Both the position numbers and the translations under genes were made by a program. The notes under the pieces were generated by a model. That model did not search any database. It saw only the letters and a program-made list of their open reading frames with translations, and was not told the origin of the DNA. Positions 1-8,669 of a stretch of 64,000 nucleotides of DNA are shown piece by piece; within the stretch, counting starts at the first letter, position 1; the number at the start of each line of letters is the position of its first letter. Source of the DNA: Hyphomicrobiales bacterium (lineage in GTDB: Bacteria > Pseudomonadota > Alphaproteobacteria > Rhizobiales > Rhizobiaceae); NCBI GenBank assembly GCA_900472395.1, contig UCHV01000036.1, positions 62,001 through 126,000 of the forward strand, given 5' to 3'.

Positions 1-262
1 GAATTCCCGCACCGCCATTAGGCAGCGAGAGCGTATTCCTTAGCGTTGTTGTCGTTTGCAACTACACTTGTGACCCGATAACGGCGGTATCATGCCGAGC
101 AAAAGTACGATCTTTACGCCCTTGTCGATCCTATTTCGCCCCCATCAAAAGCCGGTCGTTTCGACCGACCGGTTTTTGGTGGAGGCGCCGGGTACCGCCC
201 CCGGGTCCAATAGGTTTATTACACCGACCATTTATCGCCATATCCGGACCGAAGTCCGGCAC
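1..262 (-). ncRNA. ssrA: Two-piece (permuted) tmRNA, partial at window edge
   Basis: On the minus strand, positions 59 to 18 encode the tag ANDNNAKEYALAA followed by TAA, so this is transfer-messenger RNA, which rescues stalled ribosomes and tags the nascent protein for proteolysis. The order is permuted as in alphaproteobacteria: an acceptor piece comes first (roughly 262 to 177, ending in encoded ACCA at 180-177), then a spacer with a hairpin (176-144), then the coding piece from 143 leftwards. The coding-piece start GGGGGCG pairs with CGCCTCC of the acceptor end and leaves a G-U at the third pair, the alanyl-tRNA synthetase identity element. The 3' part of the coding piece lies outside the window. 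The 5' end of the acceptor piece is approximate. Confidence 0.93.
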
Positions 263-266
263 CGCT

Positions 267-295
267 GATATAGGGGTTCGCGAGGCCGTTGAAAA
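267..295 (-). promoter_or_regulatory. Candidate promoter of the tmRNA gene
   Basis: On the minus strand TATATC (272-267) lies 17 bases downstream of TTTTCA (295-290), just ahead of the presumed 5' end of the acceptor piece. The -10 element is good and the -35 element is poor, so this is only a candidate. Confidence 0.35.
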
Positions 296-362
296 GAGGT
301 CTTGTCATCTTGCTGTGATGATCGTGAAAAGCCGGGAAAAGCGGCTGCCGGTCACCGGGAGG

Positions 363-391
363 TGATTGGTGTGCGGCGGGCATGCTATTAT
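363..391 (+). promoter_or_regulatory. Candidate thyA-folA promoter
   Basis: TATTAT at 386-391 is preceded at 17 bases by TGATTG (363-368). It sits 35 bases upstream of the thyA start codon and divergently from the tmRNA promoter. The -10 match is fair and the -35 match is weak. Confidence 0.3.
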
Positions 392-426
392 GTAAGTCTG
401 AAATTCAGGAATCGGCGGTACGACCC

Positions 427-1221
427 ATGAAGCAATATCTCGACCTCCTACGTCACGTGATGGAAACCGGTAGCGACCGTGGTGATCGCACCGGCACCGG
501 CACGCGCTCGGTCTTCGGTTACCAGATGCGTTTCGACCTTTCCGAAGGTTTTCCGGTTCTGACCACCAAGAAACTCCACCTGAAGTCGATCATCCACGAG
601 CTTCTGTGGTTCCTGCAGGGCGATACCAATATCGCTTATCTGAAGGAAAACGGCGTCCGCATCTGGGACGAGTGGGCCGACGAGAACGGCGATCTCGGCC
701 CGGTTTACGGGTATCAGTGGCGCTCCTGGCCGAAGCCGGATGGCGGTCATGTCGACCAGATTACGAATCTCATCGAAGGCCTGAAAACCAATCCGAATTC
801 CCGCCGTCATATCGTTTCCGCCTGGAATCCGGCGCTGGTGGACGAGATGGCCCTGCCGCCCTGCCATTGCCTGTTCCAGTTCTACGTTTCGGACGGCAAG
901 CTCTCCTGCCAGCTCTATCAGCGTTCGGCCGACATTTTCCTGGGAATTCCATTCAATATCGCATCTTACGCGCTGCTGACGCTGATGGTCGCGCAGGTCG
1001 TCGGGCTCGAGCCCGGCGAGTTTATCCACACGCTGGGTGATGCGCATATCTACTCCAACCATTTCGAACAGGCCGAGCTGCAGATGACCCGCAGCCCGAA
1101 GGCGCTGCCGACGATGCGCATCAATCCTGACGTCAAGGATATTTTCGGCTTCAGGTTCGAGGATTTCTCGCTCGAAAATTATGAGGCGGATGCGCATATC
1201 AAGGCGCAGGTGGCGGTGTGA
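427..1221 (+). CDS. thyA: Thymidylate synthase
   Basis: Methylates dUMP to dTMP using 5,10-methylene-tetrahydrofolate, which becomes dihydrofolate; cytosolic. The 264 residues equal the E. coli enzyme in length and match it nearly throughout, including the N-terminal DRTGTGT phosphate-binding segment, the catalytic cysteine (about residue 146, in ALPPCH) and the QRSADIFLGIPFNIASYA substrate-binding stretch. The start at 427 (MKQYLDLL) is preferred over an in-frame ATG at 382 because family alignment begins there; no strong Shine-Dalgarno is visible. The stop overlaps the folA start in GTGA, so the two genes are translationally coupled and dihydrofolate made here is recycled by FolA. Confidence 0.97.
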   Translation: MKQYLDLLRHVMETGSDRGDRTGTGTRSVFGYQMRFDLSEGFPVLTTKKLHLKSIIHELLWFLQGDTNIAYLKENGVRIWDEWADENGDLGPVYGYQWRSWPKPDGGHVDQITNLIEGLKTNPNSRRHIVSAWNPALVDEMALPPCHCLFQFYVSDGKLSCQLYQRSADIFLGIPFNIASYALLTLMVAQVVGLEPGEFIHTLGDAHIYSNHFEQAELQMTRSPKALPTMRINPDVKDIFGFRFEDFSLENYEADAHIKAQVAV

Positions 1222-1736
1222 AGAAGCATCCGGTCGCCATCTTCGTTGCGGTTGCGCAGAACGGTGTCATTGGCCGGAATGGCGACATGCCGTGGAAGCT
1301 TTCGACCGACCTCAAGCGTTTCAAGGCCATGACCATGGGCAAGCCGATGGTCATGGGGCGCAAGACGCTCGATAGTTTCGGGGGCAGGACCTTGCCCGGT
1401 CGGCCGCATATCGTGGTGACCCGCAATGCGGCACTGGAAGCTGCGGGCGCGGAAACCGTGTCCTCTTTGGCGCAGGGGCTGGAGCGCGCCGCACATCTGG
1501 CTGACCAGAGCGGAGCGGATGAGATCGCCATTATCGGTGGCGGCCAGATCTACAGTCAGGCCATCGCGCTTGCCGATATCCTGTACGTTACCCATGTCGA
1601 AGCGGAAATCGCCGATGGCGACACGTTTTTTCCCGCCATCGATCCGGCTGTATTCGAGAAGGGTGAGGAACTGTTCGTTCCCGCAGGCGAAAAGGATAAC
1701 TACGCCACCCGTTTCGTGACCTATCGCCGCAGGTAA
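1218..1736 (+). CDS. folA: Dihydrofolate reductase
   Basis: Reduces dihydrofolate to tetrahydrofolate with NADPH, regenerating the cofactor consumed by thymidylate synthase. The 172-residue protein shows the family order: N-terminal AQNGVIGRNGDMPW (Met20-loop region with the proton-relay acidic residue area), the MGRKTLDSF cofactor segment, LPGRPHIVVTR, and IIGGGQIY. The start is GTG at 1218, overlapping the thyA stop codon by three bases, a standard coupled arrangement. Length is slightly above the E. coli enzyme (159), within family range. Nothing appears broken. Confidence 0.96.
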   Translation: MKKHPVAIFVAVAQNGVIGRNGDMPWKLSTDLKRFKAMTMGKPMVMGRKTLDSFGGRTLPGRPHIVVTRNAALEAAGAETVSSLAQGLERAAHLADQSGADEIAIIGGGQIYSQAIALADILYVTHVEAEIADGDTFFPAIDPAVFEKGEELFVPAGEKDNYATRFVTYRRR

Positions 1737-1923
1737 ATTGCGTTTCGAAAGGTTTCGTTTCCGAAATCGCGTCAAAGCCTTGCGAAAGCACCCCTGAACA
1801 CCGGGAAGTTATTGAGCGCGCGTTGAAACCACGTGTTGCGAACCCTATAACGGGCTAGATCGGGAAATGTGCGGGGGAATTCGCGCGCCACCGGCATGGG
1901 AGTATACCAACAAAGAGGTTTTG

Positions 1924-3063
1924 ATGCCCTGGAGCAATCAGAATGGCGGCGGCCCCTGGGGGGGCGGCGGCGGAAATAATAATAACGGAAATAACCAAGG
2001 CGGTCCTTGGGGGCAGGGACCGAACAAACCGCGCGGCGGTGGCGGCGGTGGAAATGGCGGCAATGGTGGCCCGCCCGATCTTGAAGATCTGATCCGGCGC
2101 AGCCAGGATCGTCTGCGCGGCGTCATGCCCGGCGGTTTCAATGGCGGGATTTTTGCAATTCTTGCGCTGGTCGTCGTCGCATTCGCGGCATTCCAGTCCA
2201 TTTACACCGTACAGCCCGATGAACGCGGCGTCGAATTGCGTTTCGGCAAGCCGAAGGACGAGGTTTCCGCTCCGGGCCTTCATTTCCTTCTGTGGCCGTT
2301 CGAGACTGTCGAGATCGTCAAGGTAACCGAGCAGCAGCAGAAGATCGGTTCCGGCAGCGGATCCGGCACGAACACCGGACGTATGCTGACCGGCGACCAG
2401 AACATCGTCAACGTCCAGTATTCGATCCTTTACGTCGTGACTGACCCGAAGGCTTACCTGTTCAACGTCGAGACACCGAGCACAACGCTGCAGCAGGTGG
2501 GCGATAGCGCGATGCGCGAAGTCGTTGGCCGACGTCCGGCGCAGGATATTTTCCGTGCGGGCCGCGAGGCAATCTCTTCGCAGGTACGCGATATCATTCA
2601 GGGCACGATGGACCGTTACGGTTCCGGCATCGCCATCACCGCTGTTTCCATCGAAGGCGCTTCGCCGCCTCCTGAAGTCGCCGGCGCTTTCGAAGAAGTT
2701 CAGAAAGCAACCCAGGCCGCGGCTCAGGTGAAGGAAGAGGCAAACCGCTACGCCAACCAGAAGCTTGGTGGCGCCCGTGGTCAGTCGGCACAGATTCGCG
2801 AAGAGTCTACCGCCTACCGTGAGCGTGTCGTCAACGAGGCGCAGGGTGAAGCACAGCGTTTCGTCTCGATCTACGACCAGTACAAGAACGCGCCTGACGT
2901 GACGCGTCAGCGTCTCTTCCTTGAAACCATGGAAGGCGTTCTGAAAAACAGCAACAAGGTAATTATCGAAGATGGCAAGGGCGTTGTTCCCTATCTGCCG
3001 ATCAACGAACTCATGAGGCAGCCGGCTGGTGCAGCGGCAGCAACGCAGCAGGGGGCAAACTGA
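1924..3063 (+). CDS. hflK: FtsH protease regulator HflK (SPFH/band 7 protein)
   Basis: Membrane-anchored subunit of the HflKC complex, which surrounds and modulates the FtsH protease on the periplasmic side. The 379-residue protein has a long glycine- and asparagine-rich N-terminus (residues about 5-50), one membrane segment near residues 75-95 (IFAILALVVVAFAAF), then the band 7 domain beginning near VQPDERGVELRFGKP and an alanine/glutamate-rich helical region. The start at 1924 has AAAGAGG upstream at about 1911, and an in-frame ATG at 1867 would add residues not seen in the family. The stop overlaps the hflC start by one base, consistent with equal synthesis of both subunits. Confidence 0.95.
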   Translation: MPWSNQNGGGPWGGGGGNNNNGNNQGGPWGQGPNKPRGGGGGGNGGNGGPPDLEDLIRRSQDRLRGVMPGGFNGGIFAILALVVVAFAAFQSIYTVQPDERGVELRFGKPKDEVSAPGLHFLLWPFETVEIVKVTEQQQKIGSGSGSGTNTGRMLTGDQNIVNVQYSILYVVTDPKAYLFNVETPSTTLQQVGDSAMREVVGRRPAQDIFRAGREAISSQVRDIIQGTMDRYGSGIAITAVSIEGASPPPEVAGAFEEVQKATQAAAQVKEEANRYANQKLGGARGQSAQIREESTAYRERVVNEAQGEAQRFVSIYDQYKNAPDVTRQRLFLETMEGVLKNSNKVIIEDGKGVVPYLPINELMRQPAGAAAATQQGAN

Positions 3064-3995
3064 TGGTTTCGAACAAGTTGCCCATTTTCCTGATCGCGCT
3101 TGGCGTTCTGCTCTTCGTTGCCTATTCGTCGCTTTTCGTCGTCAGCGAACGCGAGCAGGCAGTCGTTGTACGCTTCGGTGAAATCCAGTCCGTCAAAAAC
3201 GAGTCTGGCCTCTACATGAAGCTGCCGTTCGGCTTCGACACCGTCCAGTATATCGAAAAGCGTGCCTTGCGCCTGGATCTGGATAATATCCGGCTGCAGG
3301 TCAACGACGGCAAGTTCTACGATGTGGACGCATTCGTTGTATACAAGATCGCCGACGCGAGACGTTTTCGTGAAGCGGTTTCGGGTGATCGCGTATCCGC
3401 GGAATCCCGTCTGAGGACTCGTCTCGATTCCGGCCTGCGTCGCGTCTACGGTCTGCGTGGTTTCGAAGCCGCTCTTTCCGAAGAACGCGTATCGATGATG
3501 GGGGAGGTCCATCGTGACCTGCACGTTGCAGCCGAAAGTCTCGGCCTGAAGATTGAGGATGTCCGCATTCGCCGTACGGATCTGACCCCGGATCTGTCGG
3601 AGGAAACCTTCAAGCGCATGGCTTCCGAGCGTCTGGCCGAGGCCGAACTCATCCGCGCACGCGGTAACGAGGAAGCACAGGCGCGTCGCGCCGTGGCCGA
3701 TCGTCAGGTTGTCGAACTTGTTTCGGAAGCGCAGCGCGATTCGGAAATTGCACGAGGTGAAGGTGACGCCGAGCGTAACCGCATCTTTGGCGAAGCGTTC
3801 TCGCGCGATCAGGACTTTTTCGAGTTCTACCGCTCGATGCGCGCCTATAATTCCGCGCTCAGCGGTACCGGCACGACGATGGTCCTGTCGCCCGATTCGG
3901 AATTCTTCCGGTTCTTTGCCAATCCGAACGGCATCCGGGCACAGGGAGCAACACCGGCGGCTGGCGGCCAGACCACGGCACCTGCAGCCAACTGA
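3063..3995 (+). CDS. hflC: FtsH protease regulator HflC
   Basis: Partner of HflK in the membrane complex that controls FtsH. The 310 residues comprise an N-terminal membrane anchor (about 7-25, IFLIALGVLLFVAYSSLFVV), a band 7/SPFH domain starting at SEREQAVVVRFGEI, and a charged helical tail rich in Glu, Arg and Ala (about 190-250). It starts one base inside the hflK stop. The conserved neighbourhood hflK-hflC-degP is common in rhizobia and groups membrane and periplasmic protein quality control. A hairpin with a T-run just after the gene probably ends the transcript. Confidence 0.95.
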   Translation: MVSNKLPIFLIALGVLLFVAYSSLFVVSEREQAVVVRFGEIQSVKNESGLYMKLPFGFDTVQYIEKRALRLDLDNIRLQVNDGKFYDVDAFVVYKIADARRFREAVSGDRVSAESRLRTRLDSGLRRVYGLRGFEAALSEERVSMMGEVHRDLHVAAESLGLKIEDVRIRRTDLTPDLSEETFKRMASERLAEAELIRARGNEEAQARRAVADRQVVELVSEAQRDSEIARGEGDAERNRIFGEAFSRDQDFFEFYRSMRAYNSALSGTGTTMVLSPDSEFFRFFANPNGIRAQGATPAAGGQTTAPAAN

Positions 3996-4012
3996 TGCCA
4001 GGCAGATGACTT

Positions 4013-4042
4013 CAAGGGGCGGCTTTCGGGCCGCCCCTTTCG
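4013..4042 (+). terminator. Rho-independent terminator after hflC
   Basis: AAGGGGCGGC and GCCGCCCCTT form a 10-pair stem with a six-base loop, followed by a short T stretch. It lies 20 bases after the hflC stop and upstream of the degP leader. Confidence 0.75.
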
Positions 4043-4160
4043 TATGCGAACACTGTTCGTGGGGATGGAGGACACTATCTCACGAAAAGGTAATTTCCCC
4101 GGTCTTCATTCCGCCTTATGGTTCTGTTCCAGATAAGTCGGGTTCTCAGCGAGGATATAG

Positions 4161-5753
4161 ATGGCTCGTTTCTTTCGATCGTCCTTGAAACGATCCGCAG
4201 CGGCAGGTGCCGCGTTCGTCATGCTTTCGGGCGCGGTGGCCACGCCGTCCGCCGCCTGGGCACAATCCCCGGCAGCACAGGCCAATTCACCGCTTGCTCC
4301 ACCGCCGGCAGCCGGGCCGGCTTCGGTGGCAGATCTTGCTGAAGGTCTTCTCGATGCCGTCGTCAACATTTCGACGTCGCAGAGCGTGAAGAACGAAGGC
4401 GACGGGCCGCAAAAGCCCGTTGCGCCGGAAGGTTCGCCTTTCCAGGAATTTTTCAACGATTTCTTCGATGGTGAAGGCAAGGAGCAGGGCAACCGCAAGG
4501 TCAATTCGCTCGGTTCCGGTTTCGTCATCGATCCCGCCGGTTTTGTGGTGACCAACAACCATGTCATCGAAGGCGCCGATGACATCGAAGTGGTGTTTCC
4601 GAACGGTGACAAGCTGAAGGCCAAGCTGATCGGAACCGATACGAAAACCGATCTCTCGGTTCTCAAGGTCGAGCCGAAGGTGCCGCTGAAGGCCGTACGG
4701 TTTGGCGATTCCCGCAAAATGCGGATCGGCGACTGGGTGATGGCGATCGGCAACCCGTTCGGCCTTGGCGGGTCGGTGACGCTGGGCATCATTTCGGCGC
4801 GCGGCCGCAATATCAACGCCGGCCCCTACGACAATTTCATCCAGACGGATGCCTCTATCAACAAGGGAAATTCCGGCGGGCCGCTTTTCAACACCAAGGG
4901 TGAGGTGATCGGCATCAACACGGCCATTATCTCGCCGAGCGGCGGCTCCATCGGCATCGGTTTTGCCGTTCCGACGGAGCTTGCCGAAAATATCGTCAAA
5001 CAGCTGATCGAGTTCGGAGAGACCCGCCGCGGCTGGCTGGGCGTGCGTATCCAGCCGGTAACGGATGACGTTTCCGCAAGCCTTGGCCTGAAGAGCGCGC
5101 AAGGTGCACTGGTCTCCGGTGTCATCAAGGGTGGACCGGTCGACAACGGCACGATCCGCGCTGGTGATGTCATCCTGACCTTCGACGGCAAGCCGGTGAA
5201 GGAAATGCGTGACCTGCCGCTGGCTGTGGCAGAAAGCCCGGTCGGCAAGGAAGTCGATGTTCTCGTCATGCGTGACGGCAAGGAACAGACGGTCAAGGTG
5301 ACGCTCGGCCAGCTGGAAGACACCGCCGAGGCGCAGGAAGACGCCGGCCAACCGGTTCTGCCCGAAGGCGAGGGCGAGGATATGGAGCCGGACAATGATA
5401 CGGCTGAAAATCAGGCGCCCGACGTGAAGCCGCCGGCCGATGTCGACAAGATCGCACCCAGCAGCCTCGGCCTTGCGCTTTCGTCGCTCGGTGAGGACCA
5501 GCGAAAGAGTTTCGGCATCGGCGCTGCCGTGAATGGTGTGGTGATCACCGCCGTCGAGCCGAACACGGCAGCCTCGGAAAAAGGCCTGAAGGCCGGCGAG
5601 GTGATTGTCGAAGTCGGTCAGGATGCGGTAAAAAGCCCGGAAGACGTGACCAAGCGGGTGCAATCGCTGAAAAACGAAGGACGCCGTTTCGCGCATATGA
5701 TGGTGTCCGGCGCCAATGGCGAACTGCGCATCGTCGCTGTGCCACTGGAATAA
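4161..5753 (+). CDS. degP: Periplasmic serine endoprotease DegP/HtrA (Do) type
   Basis: Exported protease/chaperone that degrades or refolds misfolded periplasmic proteins. The 530 residues begin with a signal peptide (cleavage likely after AAWAQ, about residue 35). The trypsin-like domain shows His134 in TNNHV, Asp164 in KTDLSVLKV and Ser238 in NKGNSGGPL. Two PDZ domains follow (about 285-380 and 430-525), separated by an acidic Asp/Glu/Pro-rich linker. The start ATG has GAGGATAT just upstream. The protein is longer than E. coli DegP (474), mainly through the proline/alanine-rich N-terminal region and the linker. The gene has its own leader after the hflC terminator. Confidence 0.94.
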   Translation: MARFFRSSLKRSAAAGAAFVMLSGAVATPSAAWAQSPAAQANSPLAPPPAAGPASVADLAEGLLDAVVNISTSQSVKNEGDGPQKPVAPEGSPFQEFFNDFFDGEGKEQGNRKVNSLGSGFVIDPAGFVVTNNHVIEGADDIEVVFPNGDKLKAKLIGTDTKTDLSVLKVEPKVPLKAVRFGDSRKMRIGDWVMAIGNPFGLGGSVTLGIISARGRNINAGPYDNFIQTDASINKGNSGGPLFNTKGEVIGINTAIISPSGGSIGIGFAVPTELAENIVKQLIEFGETRRGWLGVRIQPVTDDVSASLGLKSAQGALVSGVIKGGPVDNGTIRAGDVILTFDGKPVKEMRDLPLAVAESPVGKEVDVLVMRDGKEQTVKVTLGQLEDTAEAQEDAGQPVLPEGEGEDMEPDNDTAENQAPDVKPPADVDKIAPSSLGLALSSLGEDQRKSFGIGAAVNGVVITAVEPNTAASEKGLKAGEVIVEVGQDAVKSPEDVTKRVQSLKNEGRRFAHMMVSGANGELRIVAVPLE

Positions 5754-5756
5754 CGG

Positions 5757-6272
5757 ATGCTCCGTTTCGCCGGTCGTTTGGCGATTTTATCCCGTGGAGG
5801 AGGGAGGCACGCGCATCGTTTGTTCGCGTGCCTCGTGGCGGCTGGAACAGTGTTTTTGCCGCGTGAAAGTTTATCGGAGAATGGCAGCGCTGACGTATTC
5901 GCCCTTCGATATGCAGTCGTTTTCGAAAGCGGTGAACCGGTCACCGGTACTGCTTCCTGTATGTTCGGAAAAACCTGCTCCCTGATTGCGGGCGCGCCGG
6001 TGAAAATCGACATTCTTGTGTCCAAAAGATCGGACGGACGTCACCTTTCCGATAAATTGGTGATTGATTGCAAAGAGGGCTGCTCCTTCGCGTCGGGGCG
6101 GCCAATAATTCCGATTTCCGGTCAACGCCGGTTTGTTTTCTTTGACGGTACCGATTTGGGCGGCGTTCACCTTCCGCTCGTTTATCGCCGGAAAGAAAAG
6201 CTAGGTGAGATTTTTCTCATCTATCCGCGACAGAATGATCACGGTGGGCAGCGTCAGTTTGAAACGCCTTGA
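5757..6272 (+). CDS. Hypothetical protein, possibly secreted
   Basis: A 171-codon frame starting three bases after the degP stop. I do not recognise the family. The N-terminus is basic and followed by a hydrophobic stretch (LFACLVAAGTVFL, about 22-34) that may be a signal peptide; the rest is mixed polar with three well separated cysteines (CMFGKTC, DCKEGC) and no repeats. The close spacing to degP suggests co-transcription. Its last 19 bases overlap the end of the convergent acetyltransferase gene. Start site and even the reality of the gene rest on frame length and position, so confidence is moderate. Confidence 0.5.
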   Translation: MLRFAGRLAILSRGGGRHAHRLFACLVAAGTVFLPRESLSENGSADVFALRYAVVFESGEPVTGTASCMFGKTCSLIAGAPVKIDILVSKRSDGRHLSDKLVIDCKEGCSFASGRPIIPISGQRRFVFFDGTDLGGVHLPLVYRRKEKLGEIFLIYPRQNDHGGQRQFETP

Positions 6273-6826
6273 GGGCGTTTCCACACCTCGGCTGCCGCCG
6301 CATAAACCACATGGTTTTTCAGATGCGGATGGCTGTCCGGCACGCGCGGGTGTTCGAAATCGAGCCAGGGCTGGCGCTGCATGCCGATACGTTCCATCAC
6401 CGCTGTGGAGCGATGGTTTTCGGCAACGGCGAAGGAGACGACAGCCTTCATGCCGCGTTTCACCAGCGCCTCGTCCAGCAGGGCGAGCGCCGATTCCGTG
6501 ACGTATCCGTTGCCCCAGAAACGCGTGGCAAGGCGCCACCCGATCTCGACCATGCCTTCGGGAAAAATGCCGGGCAGGTTGGTGAGCGAAAGGCCGCTGA
6601 AACCCATCGGCTCACCGGTTTCCTTGAGGGTCAGCGCGTAAAAGCCCAGACCGGTTTCGGTGATCATGCCGTTGAGTTTTTCCAGCACCGCATCCGATTC
6701 CTCGTAGGAACGGCGAAACGGAAAAAACTCCATCACCTTCGGATCGGCATTGATCTCACGAAACAGATCTCGATCGGATGACCGCCAGTTGCGGAGGATG
6801 AGGCGTTCGGTCTCCAGTATGATCAC
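6254..6826 (-). CDS. GNAT-family N-acetyltransferase (RimJ/RimL type)
   Basis: Predicted to transfer an acetyl group from acetyl-CoA to an amine; the substrate cannot be told. The 190 residues start with ETERLILRNWRSSD, the classic opening of RimJ-like proteins, and carry the acetyl-CoA loop region IGWRLATRFWGNGYVTESA followed by VAENHRSTAVMERIGM, the usual C-terminal part of the fold. The start is GTG at 6826 with GGGAGG about six bases upstream on the minus strand. It lies 26 bases downstream of serB on the same strand and may be co-transcribed with it. Confidence 0.85.
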   Translation of the reverse strand: MIILETERLILRNWRSSDRDLFREINADPKVMEFFPFRRSYEESDAVLEKLNGMITETGLGFYALTLKETGEPMGFSGLSLTNLPGIFPEGMVEIGWRLATRFWGNGYVTESALALLDEALVKRGMKAVVSFAVAENHRSTAVMERIGMQRQPWLDFEHPRVPDSHPHLKNHVVYAAAAEVWKRPQGVSN

Positions 6827-6852
6827 GTTCGCCTCCCAGGCTCTGCAGACTG

Positions 6853-7746
6853 TCAGTCTACCGGTGCAAAATCGGTCTTGCGATAGCCCTGAATGTAAAG
6901 AAGTGCGGTCAGGTCGCCATGGTCGATGCGCATCTTTGCCTGGGCCGCAACGGTCGGCTTGGCATGCAGCGCAACGCCGGAGCCGGCAACGCCGAGCATG
7001 CCAAGGTCATTGGCGCCATCGCCGACGGCCATTGCCTCTTCCGCCGAAATTTCCAGTTTTCCGGCGAGATCCAGCAGTGCGTCGATCTTGGCCTGTTTGC
7101 CGAGAATAGGTTCGGCCACTTCGCCGGTCAGCACGCCGTCTTGTTCGAGAAGGATGTTGGCACGATTTTCGTCAAAGCCGAGGGTGGCGCCGATCCGGCT
7201 GGTGAAAACGGTAAAGCCACCGGAGACGAGAGCGGTATAAAAGCCTTTCGCCTTCATCGTGGCGATCAGTTGCGGTCCACCCGAAGTAAGCGTGATACGC
7301 TTGGCAATGACTTCGTCCACGACGGTGATGGGCAGGCCTTTCAGAAGCGCAACACGCTCACGAAGGGCCGGCTCGAATTCGATCTCGCCGTTCATGGCGC
7401 GGGCGGTGATGACGGCAACCTTGTCTTTCAAGCCAACTTCGGCCGCCAGTTCATCGATACATTCCTGACCGATCATGGTCGAATCCATATCGGCAAGCAG
7501 CAGCTTCTTGCGGCGCGTTTCAGCGTTCTGGATCACGAGATCGATCGGTTTGTCGGCAATGACGTTCCTGATTGCCGCTTCTGTTTCGGCGAGATCGGTG
7601 CCATCGCGCAGCGCCAAGTCGCAGGCTATTCCGTCCGCAAGCCAGTAGAGGCCAGACGCATTCGCGGCTTCGGCGGCCTGTTCACCCAGCCCTGCGGTCA
7701 GAACGGGATTTGACGGATGGGCAATGAGCGTGGCAACGAAAGCCAT
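6853..7746 (-). CDS. serB: Phosphoserine phosphatase
   Basis: Last step of serine synthesis: hydrolyses O-phosphoserine to serine. The 297-residue HAD-superfamily protein has an N-terminal extension of about 75 residues before the catalytic DMDST motif (Asp86 and Asp88), SGGFTVF in the middle, and GDGANDLGML near the C-terminus, as in bacterial SerB. The start chosen (MAFVATLIAH) is the ATG read from 7746; an upstream in-frame start at 7836 would add residues encoded inside miaA. The start codon lies on the CATG that also contains the miaA start on the other strand, so the two genes are divergent with no spacer. Confidence 0.95.
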   Translation of the reverse strand: MAFVATLIAHPSNPVLTAGLGEQAAEAANASGLYWLADGIACDLALRDGTDLAETEAAIRNVIADKPIDLVIQNAETRRKKLLLADMDSTMIGQECIDELAAEVGLKDKVAVITARAMNGEIEFEPALRERVALLKGLPITVVDEVIAKRITLTSGGPQLIATMKAKGFYTALVSGGFTVFTSRIGATLGFDENRANILLEQDGVLTGEVAEPILGKQAKIDALLDLAGKLEISAEEAMAVGDGANDLGMLGVAGSGVALHAKPTVAAQAKMRIDHGDLTALLYIQGYRKTDFAPVD

Positions 7747-8659
7747 GATGAGCGACCTTATGGACGATTTCGATGCGATCCTGATAACCGGGCCGACTGC
7801 CAGCGGCAAGTCGGCGCTGGCGGTTGCGCTTGCCAAACGTCACGGCGGCGTGGTGATCAATGCCGACAGCATGCAGGTTTACGACACGCTTCGTGTGCTG
7901 ACAGCGCGACCTTCGATAGATGAAATGGAAGAGATTCCGCATCTGCTTTACGGCCATGTGCCTGCCGCAACGCCCTATTCGACGGGAGAATGGCTGCGTG
8001 ACGTCATGCGGTTGCTTCAGGATTTGAAGGCGCAGCGCCGGCTGCCTGTTCTGGTCGGCGGCACCGGTCTTTATTTCAAGGCGTTGACGGGTGGGTTGTC
8101 CGACATGCCGGTCATTCCAGTCGAATTACGCGAATCGCTTCGCGCACGCCTGGCTGAAGACGGGCCGGAAGTCCTTCATGCCGAACTTGCTGCGCTCGAC
8201 CCTGAAACCGCCGGCCGGTTGCAGGTGAGGGACGGGCAAAGAATCCTGCGGGCACTGGAAACCCATATTCACACCGGTCGCTCGATCTCGCATTTTCAGG
8301 AGGCACGGGGGCCGGTGATCGTCGATCCCGCACGGGCGAAAAAGATTGTGGTGCTGCCGGATCGGGCTGTTCTTCACGATCGTATCAACCGTCGTTTCGG
8401 CATCATGCTGGAGACGAGTGCGATCGAAGAGGTGCAGGCGCTGATGGCGCTCGATCCTGCGCCGGATCTGCCGGTCATGAAGGCGATCGGCGTCAACGAG
8501 ATTGCCGAAATGCTGGCGGGGCGGATGAGCCGTGCCATGGTAGTCGAACGCGGTTCGGCTCTCACGCGGCAATATGCCAAACGCCAGATGACCTGGTTTC
8601 GCAATCAGATGGACGACAGCTGGGAACGCTGGCCGGGACCGAACGGTCCGACCGGCTGA
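7745..8659 (+). CDS. miaA: tRNA dimethylallyltransferase
   Basis: Transfers an isopentenyl group to adenosine 37 of tRNAs that read codons starting with U. The protein begins with a P-loop GPTASGKS (about residues 16-23), then the conserved NADSMQVYD, DPETAGRL and QRILRALE segments, and ends with TRQYAKRQMTWFRNQ, all typical of MiaA; about 304 residues is normal. Three starts are possible (7724, 7745, 7748). The ATG at 7745 is chosen because it fits usual N-termini and does not run into serB coding sequence. A head-to-head arrangement with serB means each promoter must lie inside the other gene. Confidence 0.95.
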   Translation: MMSDLMDDFDAILITGPTASGKSALAVALAKRHGGVVINADSMQVYDTLRVLTARPSIDEMEEIPHLLYGHVPAATPYSTGEWLRDVMRLLQDLKAQRRLPVLVGGTGLYFKALTGGLSDMPVIPVELRESLRARLAEDGPEVLHAELAALDPETAGRLQVRDGQRILRALETHIHTGRSISHFQEARGPVIVDPARAKKIVVLPDRAVLHDRINRRFGIMLETSAIEEVQALMALDPAPDLPVMKAIGVNEIAEMLAGRMSRAMVVERGSALTRQYAKRQMTWFRNQMDDSWERWPGPNGPTG

Positions 8660-8669
8660 CTGGCGCTCC

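Noticed and set aside
144..176. Terminator-like hairpin with T-run on the plus strand
   Set aside because: It is the spacer loop between the acceptor and coding pieces of the tmRNA precursor, and no plus-strand gene ends there.
4287..5696. 469-codon open frame antisense to degP
   Set aside because: Shadow of degP; low-complexity composition and no motif.
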